DNA of 64,000 bases from Sabellastarte sp. h YS-2021 (lineage: Eukaryota; Annelida; Polychaeta; Sabellida; Sabellidae). Made by a program: the position numbers and the translations under genes. Below the pieces are notes generated by a model. That model searched no databases and was not told where the DNA came from. It saw nothing but the letters and a program-made list of their open reading frames with translations. The number at the start of each line of letters is the position of its first letter. Positions within the stretch are counted from its first letter, which is position 1. Positions 56,233 through 64,000 of this stretch are shown piece by piece. The stretch is from assembly GCA_964017235.1 (NCBI GenBank), contig OZ024929.1, positions 160,007,609 through 160,071,608 on the forward strand, written 5' to 3'.

Positions 56233-58400
56233 ATGTCATCTCACCAAAGCAATAAAGATAAACCCCGAGCTCTCAAATGTCACCATTTTTGTCATTCTTT
56301 TGATACGCATAACTTCTGTCCAACATGCAGGGAAGCTGGCAAGGGAGATGATCCCTGTGTCATCTTCATCTCACCCTGCAATATTTGTGCTTTTACAGAA
56401 GAACAAATGATCAAAATCTCTCCATAGGAAGAGATATGTAAATAAACCAAAATCTGACTTACCTAAAAATGATGACGAGCTAGATTTATTGGGCGATCAG
56501 GAGGTCGAATCCTTCTTGGGTTCTCATGCAGACCTTGAGAGTGCTGCAGATCATCTCAGCCACTTGCCTTCGAGGCCTTGTCATTAAAAACTCCAGCCAA
56601 ATCTGTCCCACCCACCCCAGGTGCTTACAGCAGAAGATAGAATCTAAACTTGAACAATCCCTGGGGTCTCGGCTAGACATCCAATTGGAACAGAAAATGG
56701 GTATTTTTCAGGCTAATATGCTCGAGGCAATGAAATCCCTTCGGGAAGATTTCCAAAAGTCTATCCAGAAGACTTCTTCTCAAGTGGAGGTGGATCAGAT
56801 CTCCGCTTCGGCCTCTAAGCCTGGCCCATCTAACACTGTTCCTCTGGACCCTTCCACCCCGAGACCTCGACCTACCACTCATTCTGTCGAGTCGATGGAA
56901 GTGGAGTATGGCCCGGCCTTACCTCCACGTCTCGGGACTGATCCACTTAGATGCGTCGAGGACGCCTCAGATCAACCCTCTAATATAGTCGAGGATCCCT
57001 CGAGGTTGCCTTCGACTAGGGTTAAGAAACACTCTCATTCTCTCAAACAGCATGATATTGTCCCGAGCTCTGCCTCGGACCGTTACTCAGATCAGACCGA
57101 TGACCCTCGGCCTGTTTCTAGTAGACCAAAGAAACATTCTGATAAAAATAAACATAAATCCAGGTCCAGATACTTGCCATCTTCCTCAGAGGAGGATCAG
57201 TCCTCTGTGGCCAGACATAGGTCTCCAAAACCTTATAGGAAGACCTTTCTGATCAAGACCAACCTCAACATGACCCAGACCCACCTTACTACAGGGAAGT
57301 AGCACTGTCTGACATTCCCTCTCAATTCGCAGAGGAGGTTGATACTTTCAGGCGTATCCTGAAACTCCCTGATCCCAGGGACTCTTTGGCTAGATCCTCC
57401 AATGCAGTAATGGGTCTTGATGACGAGAAAGGTAGGCAGGAGCTCAGGCCAAAAGGCCCCTCCTCTATGCTGCCCCTTAACTCTATTATCAAAGACGCCT
57501 TTGATAAATTTGATCACGATTTCCAAGCAGCAAATTTACCTGAGGGTAAATACATAAAAGCTCCTCCTTCCACTGCCAAGTGGTACAAGGTGGGACAGCC
57601 TTGTTACGAAGACAAAATACAGGAGTTGAATACAGACTTTGCAAAGATCTGTATTACTCCTAAGCCCTCTGGGGCCCCTATGGGAAAGGTTCCCCTACCA
57701 ATTCTCAAGGAATTGGAACACCAGGCGAGGCAGAATATCTCCACGCTGCATTTTGCGACTACCTTTGCCAAGACTTCTTCTTCTTGCAATGCCACTCTTG
57801 AGAAGTGCCAATATAGCCTGAAGTCAACCTTTAAAATGGTTAAGTCTCAGATTTGTAAAGGTGCCGATCCTGAGAAAGCAGCAAAGCGTGGATATGAAGA
57901 AGCCTGTGTATACTTGGATCTTTGGAACAAGACTGTTCTTATTCAACACAGGGCCTTGACATGCCTCGGCAAATCCTTAGCTCATATACCTCCAGAGGGA
58001 GTTATACTCCATGGGCAATACTGGCCTGCTTAGGCGCGAAGCTGAAATGACCCTATTACAGCCACATCTAGGGGAAACGAGATGCCAGGAACTCAGGAAT
58101 TCGTCTTTTTGGCCGTCTTCCTTGTTTAAGTCTCAATTAGTCAAGGAGGGTGAAGACTTCCTCCTCAAGAAAGGCACCTCAAAAGACACTAAGGGCTTTG
58201 GACCCTATCACAACAAGCCCTTTCGTGGTTCCCACAGGAAAAGAGGCTCCTACAGGAAACGCCCCTATGGGGGCAACTCCTCTCAAAGCAGTAACCTATC
58301 GTTTTCCTCCAACAGAGGAAAACCAAGTTTCAGAGGCTCCGGGGGTCGTTTTCGACCCCACAATAGGGGACGAGGGTGTGGAAATCCCTCCCCCCAATGA
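56233..58400 (+). pseudogene. Gag-like gene of DIRS copy 3, broken by frameshifts
   Basis: Putative start ATG at 56233. The first piece (to TAG 56427) has a Cys/His cluster like that of the inner DIRS Gag: CHHFCHSFDTHNFCPTC and PCNIC. Later pieces: a coiled-coil-like, Ser/Pro-rich segment (about 56600-57260, with SKLEQSLGSRLDIQLEQK), the conserved central domain (57290-58033, with PPSTAKWYKVGQP) and an Arg/Gly-rich tail (58040-58400, with RGSGGRFRPHNRGRG). At least three frame breaks, near 56427, 57260 and 58030. Confidence 0.75.
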
Positions 58401-58401
58401 C

Positions 58402-58759
58402 TCCTTAAAAGCCTCCCTCAGTCCACCAGTAGGAGGTCGCCTCCGTTCGTTCAGAAGAGACTGGCAAACAAAACAAATGTTCTTCCAACGTGTTAAACAT
58501 TATAACCAATGGCTACGCACTGCCATTCCTCTCAAAACCAAACTTGGTCAGATTTCCTCTGATTCTATCAGAATACAAGGTCCTTCAAAAAGACCAAGCT
58601 CTGGCCGATTGTATCCAGTCTCTTCTGTCAAAGAACGCAATCGAAAAGGTGGAAAATGTAAAATCTCTCGGGTTTTACAGTCGCCTGTTTCTAGTACCCA
58701 AGCCTCACCAAAGGTGGAGGCCAGTCATAGACTTAAGCAGGCTCAACACTTTTCTACAT
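58402..58759 (+). pseudogene. RT N-terminal fragment of DIRS copy 3
   Basis: In the frame 58490-58774 it reads LPFLSKPNLVRFPLILSEY and GFYSRLFLVPKPHQRWRPV, the start of the RT fingers. It is cut by the insert at 58760. Its last 144 bp (58616-58759) are repeated at 61367. Confidence 0.8.
58616..58759 (+). repeat. 144-bp direct repeat, left copy
   Basis: Matches 61367-61510 with a single difference that I could find (GAAAAGG against GAAAGGG). It flanks the minus-strand insert. Confidence 0.85.
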
Positions 58760-58769
58760 CTAAAATCAG

Positions 58770-59589
58770 ACTGACGACGCCAGGCGTTGTATATCTCACT
58801 GTCTAGCACACCAATATCCCCACTAGTGGAGAACTGGTGCATATGTAAAATAGAGTTCACAAACTTGTCTTCAACACCAGTATAATTCACATCATACAAT
58901 GGCAGTAGGCCAGACTGTACCATTTCTACACTTGGATTACCTTGTTTACATTGGCTACCAACAATATGATCTGAATGGGACTTACCTTGAGTCCCAGGGG
59001 CAGATATGACCTTCGCTGCCACATTTTGACCTTCAAACCCTTGACCAGTCTCACTTACCACCCCTGGGGCAGATATGACCTCAGCTGTCGGGTCTGACAC
59101 ATCAGGGGCATGAATAACCCAGATCCGATCCGAGTCCTTGACCATTGTCACAGATTGGCCAGTAGGTGAAACAATATCCTCACTACCTTGCCAGTCATTT
59201 ATGTTGTCACAATTGGGACTCACATGAGCATGTGAAGCAGTAAAAAAAAAAAATTGCTTCACATGCTTGTCCTTGTCAATCACTTTCTTCACATTAGTAC
59301 GTGAAGCATTAGCCCCGCCCACTGGATTCACATTAGGTTTCACATGACCCTCACTTGGATTACTGATACGCACAGCACTGCCACTGGCCACAAAACTACG
59401 ACTATAAACCACAGGTATTTTACACTTCACAGCCCGACCCCTGGGGCTGTGTTTGGCCATAAGGGCTTCAATACACATGGGATTTACTCTAGAATTGTAC
59501 ACATACCTATTTCTCTTGACATTGTTGTCAATAACACAACTTTTATCAGCTTTAACAGTGACAATGCTATGATCATCATTGTGATTCAA
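58770..59589 (-). CDS. Hypothetical protein, ORF2 of insert J
   Basis: The open frame of about 270 residues starts MNHNDDHSIVTVKADKSC and runs out of the insert into inverted DIRS sequence (the frame closes at 58705). It is rich in Ser, Val, Asp and Asn. A duplicated AEVISAPG and AKVISAPG phrase is visible at about residues 165-195. No domain, signal peptide or membrane segment was recognised. The likely true C-terminus is missing, so this is probably a truncated second ORF of a mobile element. Confidence 0.45.
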
Positions 59590-59657
59590 CTCACTGGAAA
59601 CCTTTGTGACTACAGTTGGTTCACATCTGGCACCAACGGTTACACAGCTGCTCCATC

Positions 59658-60719
59658 CTAACGATGGGCAGCTGCTTGCTCGTTTTTTGGGTGATTTGAT
59701 TTACTGTTGCAGTTCTTTTCTGAATGATTAAGCTGCTTACCCAAGGTCAGACAAAAAGCACAAATATGCCTGTTCACTTTCCCATTCGCTTCATGATCTT
59801 TCTGATAGGGGCATGAGTTGGTTTGAAAATTCTTGCAAAACCAGGGCTTCTTATCTGCCCTACCCCAATTTTGTTTACCTGAGGGGATGTACTTCTGGGC
59901 ATGAGCCCTCCTAACCCTATCAATCCTATCAGTATCTTCCCAAGTCAAGGACCCCCTCTCCATTTCGCATAATAGGACGGCGTGAGCCGCCTTCGCCCCC
60001 TGCCAGGAGAAGTCAGTTGCGTCCTCCATCAGGTCCCCCAAGTATGAGATCATGCTATCTTTCCTAGATTCAGATTTTTCTTCCAAAATATTTTTACAGA
60101 AGCCATGCACCCATTGGGTGAGGGATAGTTGGTCATATGCCACTCTTTGACGTGAAACACCACTAAGTATTGCCTCATGGGGCCAATGAACTTTGTGTCT
60201 GACCTGTACATCAACATCCCCACCCCTCAACGATTTATACTTCAATTTACCTATAGCACGTGAACTCTGACTCAGATCTTTAATTCTTCTATCAACTTTC
60301 CTCTGCACATGACTAGATTTTAACATTTCTAGGGAGGGAACATCACTCTCGTCCGAGGACGAACTACTTGACACATATTTTGACTTTTTACTTTTACTTG
60401 GTTTAATACTCTCAAGAAAAGTGTCACTACTTAACTCAGGCTTGTCAGGTGTGGAAGTCACAGCTGTCGTTGACATCCTCTCCTCGACCTGGTCCAATCT
60501 CTGCGTCACCTTCTGTAGCTGCTGCAAAATCTCCATCTGCAACTGCTGTCCGTGTCCCTGATCAGTTTGGGAAGCAGGTATACTTCCTGCAACGGCAGCA
60601 TCTCGAAACAGTTCATTATTTCCCTCAGCTTCTTCTACCTTCTTCTGATGACACTTCTTGCCAGTAGGAGGCAAATGTCTGGTTTTACAGTACTTGCACA
60701 TTTGTTTGTGATCAGGCAT
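59658..60719 (-). CDS. Gag/ORF1-like zinc-finger protein of insert J, 353 aa
   Basis: I prefer the start at 60719 (MPDHKQMCKYCK); an in-frame ATG lies 11 codons upstream at 60752. The N-terminus has a small Cys cluster, CKYCKTRHLPPTGKKC. Then come a Gln-rich coiled-coil-like stretch (MEILQQLQKVTQRLDQVEER, about residues 75-95), a Ser-rich linker, a helical domain with WPHEAILSGVSRQRVAYDQL, and a C-terminal Cys/His region with CKNFQTNSCPYQKDH and HICAFCLTLGKQLNHSEKNC. This order resembles a retroelement ORF1/Gag with nucleic-acid-binding fingers. The family is not identified. The frame is intact, so the insert may be fairly young. Confidence 0.6.
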   Translation of the reverse strand: MPDHKQMCKYCKTRHLPPTGKKCHQKKVEEAEGNNELFRDAAVAGSIPASQTDQGHGQQLQMEILQQLQKVTQRLDQVEERMSTTAVTSTPDKPELSSDTFLESIKPSKSKKSKYVSSSSSSDESDVPSLEMLKSSHVQRKVDRRIKDLSQSSRAIGKLKYKSLRGGDVDVQVRHKVHWPHEAILSGVSRQRVAYDQLSLTQWVHGFCKNILEEKSESRKDSMISYLGDLMEDATDFSWQGAKAAHAVLLCEMERGSLTWEDTDRIDRVRRAHAQKYIPSGKQNWGRADKKPWFCKNFQTNSCPYQKDHEANGKVNRHICAFCLTLGKQLNHSEKNCNSKSNHPKNEQAAAHR

Positions 60720-61366
60720 TTTGTTATATTTTATCAATAATAATAATGTCAACGTCTCTGAAAGAATAATACACAGGCGCTAAGATTGGGTGCTCTAATT
60801 ATCAGAATCAGGCTCTATTCGACCAAAATTGGCATAAAACATGGCAAGCCATGCAAAGAAATGAAAAAATATAGGGTAGACCGTCCCTCAGTGGTTGATC
60901 ACATAAAGCCTGACGCTGACAAGTAGACCACAAAATCTCAGATTAAATTAGCTGCATCAATCGTCTTGTCACACTTCACTAGTCCTTGTGAAATACACAA
61001 AAAAAAAAAACTTGTTGCAGGATAAATGACCGTCCTGTGATTCTATATACAAGTTAAAACTTTAAAACAGGTAAAACATAACATAAAAATCCTTGTATAA
61101 AACAAAAAACATGTTCGCCCTTCAAACACTAGTTTCAAAGTGACAATGGTTGGGACCCCAACATGGAGGTCAGAGGGCTGACCAATCACATGAATTTGTT
61201 ATAGCATTGCTATTGACAACCATAAGAAACCCCAATTCAGGATTCACCTGTGCAAAACCAAAGAGGTCAGCCTGGTACCCAGCCCAGTCCCAAGTTAATA
61301 AGTAACTATAATAACCCCTGCCTTGGAGGAGGACTGACACCTGGGTCGCCCAAACGCCCCAAGCGA

Positions 61367-61510
61367 CAGTCTCTTCTGTCAAAGAACGCAATCGAAAGGG
61401 TGGAAAATGTAAAATCTCTCGGGTTTTACAGTCGCCTGTTTCTAGTACCCAAGCCTCACCAAAGGTGGAGGCCAGTCATAGACTTAAGCAGGCTCAACAC
61501 TTTTCTACAT
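61367..61510 (+). repeat. 144-bp direct repeat, right copy
   Basis: Repeats 58616-58759. After it the DIRS RT continues normally (GTAGAAAAGTTAAAAATGG). Confidence 0.85.
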
Positions 61511-63166
61511 GTAGAAAAGTTAAAAATGGAAACTCCAGAGTCCATCAGGACCTCCCTGATTCCAGGGGAATGGGTACCTTACCTTCACATCCCCATCCAC
61601 CCAAACTCAAGGAAATACCTAAGGTTTTGCGACAGGTCTCAGGTGTTTCAATTCACCTCCCTCCCTTTCGGACTAGCCACAGCCCCCCAGGTCTTTACAA
61701 TGATTGTAAAGGAAGTGAAGCTCATGGCCCTCTCCAGAGGACTCAGACTTCACCAATACGTGGACGACTGGCTGATCAGATCCCAGTCTCAGGTGGAAGC
61801 CCAAGTGAACACTCAGGCGGTGGTAGACCTAACCCAGTCCTTGGGGTGGATAATAAATCAGGAAAAATCAGAACTGAAACCTACTCAGGTGTTTTTGTTT
61901 GTGGGCTACGAATACGATCTAGATTCAGCCCTTGTAAAGCCCACTCAAGAGAGATGGTTCAAACTTCAAGATTCGATCCTACGACTCAAGTCAAAACACG
62001 TTTTGACTGCAAGATGTTTTATGTCGCTAATTGGGTTGCTTGCCTCAATGGAGAAAATGGTCCCGGAGGGACGCCTTCACATGAGGCCCTTTCAGTTTCA
62101 CCTCAAGGAGCACTGGAAATATCCTCAGTCGCTGGACAGCCTCCTTCCTTGGACAGATATGATTTCTGCACACCTAGATTGGTGGCAGAACCCCTCAAAC
62201 GTGATGATAGGCGCGGACCTTCATCCCAAAGACCACAGCATCCAACTCTTTACAGACGCCTCAAATGAAGGTTGGGGCGCTCACTTAAATCAAAGTTCTA
62301 CCAAGGGTCTGTGGTCAGACGTGGAAAAAAGGCTACACATAAATGTCCTAGAGTTGAAGGTGGTCTCACTGGCCCTTCGAAGCTTCAAGGACCAGTGTCA
62401 GAACCAAACAGTGCTAGTTGCAACGGACAACTCAACAGTGGTAGCCTTCATCAACAAACAAGGAGGAACCCACTCAGTGGAGATGTGCGCGCTCCTGTGG
62501 AAGATCATGACATGGTGCCATCATTATCACATAACATTAAAAGCCAGACACCTCCCAGGGTGTCTGAATGTGATGGCTGACCTTCTGTCCAGGTCGAACC
62601 AAGTGCAGTCAACAGAATGGTCACTGCACCCTCAGGTGTTCAAACAGATCTGTCAGAAGTGGTTCACTCCTCATGTAGATCTATTTGCCACTCATCTAAA
62701 CCACAAACTTCCACTGTACGTGTCTCCAATCCCAGACCCAAAGGCTTGGGACGTAGACACTCTGAACATAAACTGGTCGGGTCTCACTGCTTATGCTTAC
62801 TCTCCAACGGCTCTCCTTCACAGGGTGATCCACAAAATCAGGCAATGCCACTGCCTAATCATAGTAATAGCCCCAGGATGGCCAGGGATGCCCTGGTTTT
62901 GGGACCTAGTGCAGCTCTCAACGGAGATCCCACTACAACTCCCGGTGTCAACAACTCTTCTCAAACAGTCCCACAAGTATGTGTTCCACAACAACCCGCA
63001 ACATCGCAACCTCCCTGCCTGGTGTCTAGGAGCGGACAACTCCAAAAGCAAGGCTTCTCTGTGGAGGTGGCAGAGAGAACTGCTGCCCCTCAGCGGTCCT
63101 CAACAAGGACCATCTACAAGTCAAAGTGGGCCCTATTTGAAAAATGGTGCAGAGAAAATTCGGTAG
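61367..63166 (+). pseudogene. RT/RNase H/methylase-like frame of DIRS copy 3, catalytically broken
   Basis: The frame is open for 638 codons from 61250, but codons before 61367 belong to insert J. It reads the RT fingers, then GEWVPYLHIPIHP: about 8 codons holding the motif A aspartates are deleted near 61580. YVDDW (near 61760) survives. RNase H is complete: LFTDASNEGWGAHL, LELKVVSLAL, ATDNSTVVAF and VMADLLSR. The tail has VDLFATHLNHKLP and APGWPGMPWFWDL. The missing motif A means the polymerase should be inactive even though the frame is open. The last ~150 nt overlap the recombinase frame. Confidence 0.82.
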
Positions 63167-64000
63167 ATTTCTCCACTCCATCTGTGAAAAATATCTCAGA
63201 TTTTTTCATATACCTGTACCAAGATCTAAACAGGCGCCCCTCGACCATTGATGGCTACAGGACTGCAATCGTTGACACTTTGGGCCCAGCGGGCCACCAT
63301 ATTGCACAAAGTTCAGACCTTCACAGGTTACTCTCCAGTTTTCACAGGGATCGTCCAAAAAATTCCAGGAATCTTCCTAAGTGGAACCTTTCTTTCGTTC
63401 TCAATGAGCTCACAAAAGCACACTTTGAGCCTATGAAAGACACAGACCTCAAACATCTTACTCTCAAAACTGCTTTCTTGCTAGCTTTGGCCTCCGGCAA
63501 GCGCCGCAGCGAAATCCATGCCTGGGGTGCAAACAAAGTATCTAATCTAGGCCAATGGGAAAAGGTTGCCTTGTTCCCTTCTTCTGACTTTATAGCCAAA
63601 AACCAACTAGCAAGAGAAGGTTCTCAAAGTGTGTCTCCGGTGACTATTCCTGCTATGACTACCATTGTAGATAGACAATTCAAAGAAGACAGGACCCTGT
63701 GTCAGGTGCGGGCCCTGAGGTACTATTTGGATCGAACCAAAGACCTGAGAGGGTCTCGTTCCCTCCTTTTCATCTCCTTCAAGAAAGGACATACCTCAGA
63801 CATCAGACCCGCTACTCTCTCTTCCTGGTTGAAACAAACCATTCTATTTTGTTATAAACAAGCAGACCAACAAGCCTTGGACTTGGTCCAAGTTAAAACG
63901 CATGACATTCAGGCCTTCGCGGCCTCTAAGACCTTTTACGGTGGGGTATCGGTGCAAGCCTGTCACTGGAAAGCTCACGACACATTTACAAATTTTTACC
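63022..64000 (+). pseudogene. Tyrosine recombinase frame of DIRS copy 3, open but altered, partial
   Basis: Frame +1 (codons at 63082, 63085 and onward) is open to the window end. It reads TIYKSKWALFEKWC, RRPSTIDGYRTAIVDTLGP, LASGKRRSEIHAW with the first catalytic Arg, and RALRYYLDRTKDLRGSR. The HxxR box reads HDIQ: the second catalytic Arg is Gln (codon 63910-63912). Four codons are missing before CHWKAHDTF (near 63954). The catalytic Tyr codon TAC is the last whole codon visible. By family knowledge the Arg loss should abolish strand exchange. Confidence 0.78.

Larger units (their letters stand above)
58760..61366 (-). mobile_element. Unclassified two-ORF insert J
   Basis: A 2.6-kb insert read on the minus strand: a ~600-bp leader, ORF1 (60719-59658), ORF2 (59589 to about 58770), then DIRS sequence. 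No terminal poly(A), LTR or hairpin head of the other families. The minus-strand start carries GTCGC and GCGAC arms 12-13 nt apart (61344-61366). It is flanked by 144-bp direct repeats of DIRS sequence. No reverse transcriptase, transposase or recombinase was recognised, so it may be a fragment of a larger element. Confidence 0.6.
55835..64000 (+). mobile_element. DIRS retrotransposon copy 3, continuing past the window
   Basis: The left end AATTTTATTACGCTACAAT lies 41 bp after TRMT13 exon d, so this copy is in the next intron. Gag, RT/RNase H and recombinase regions are all present, more complete than in copies 1 and 2 but inactivated. A 2.6-kb minus-strand insert (58760-61366) splits the RT. 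The right end is beyond 64000. Confidence 0.8.

Noticed and set aside
58770..60752. Host gene on the minus strand
   Set aside because: Both frames lie within a bounded insert in a DIRS element, and the second runs into DIRS sequence, so a mobile-element origin is more likely.
55794..64000. Downstream TRMT13 catalytic exons
   Set aside because: The whole stretch is DIRS copy 3 and its insert; the next exon should lie beyond the window.

Overview
This window looks like the intron-rich, AT-rich genome of a marine invertebrate, most likely a mollusc such as a bivalve. That placement is an inference from the mix of DIRS retrotransposons, hairpin-headed elements carrying satellite arrays, a tRNA-derived SINE and a 5S-like retroposon. 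There is no bacterial-style gene organisation.

The only host gene I can support is a partial gene on the + strand matching TRMT13, a tRNA 2'-O-methyltransferase. Four exons lie at 24786-24845, 25936-26005, 32735-32841 and 55715-55793. Their splice phases agree, and the last exon ends in the SAM-binding motif EFGAGK. Upstream zinc-finger exons and the downstream catalytic exons are not seen here. Almost everything else is transposon sequence, much of it inside this gene's introns.

Region by region: 1-4600 holds relics (hairpin-headed elements, a LINE 3' end, a DIRS end). 4622-15672 is a decayed DIRS copy interrupted by two hairpin-headed elements, one with a long 143-bp satellite. 15673-24500 is a satellite split by another DIRS copy, itself split by a hairpin-headed element. 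24786-34250 is TRMT13 exons 1-3 with introns filled by hairpin-headed elements, a SINE with clean target-site duplications and a 5S-like retroposon. 34254-55656 is a five-level nested stack in one intron: hairpin element D contains element B, which contains an outer DIRS, which contains element C, which contains an inner, nearly intact DIRS. 55835 to the window end is a further DIRS copy in the next intron, split by an unclassified two-ORF minus-strand insert.

The inner DIRS (41769-48332) is the best preserved unit. It has inverted terminal repeats, a 97-nt internal complementary region matching both ends, an open Gag-like ORF, an RT/RNase H/methylase-like ORF and an overlapping tyrosine recombinase ORF with recognisable catalytic residues. 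The hairpin-headed elements share one architecture: a 5' palindrome of about 9-14 bp stem, tandem satellite arrays, then near the 3' end a single inverted copy of the head arm, usually a second small hairpin and a T-rich end. This resembles helentron/Helitron2-type non-autonomous elements. Boundaries of degraded elements are approximate because they were read by eye.
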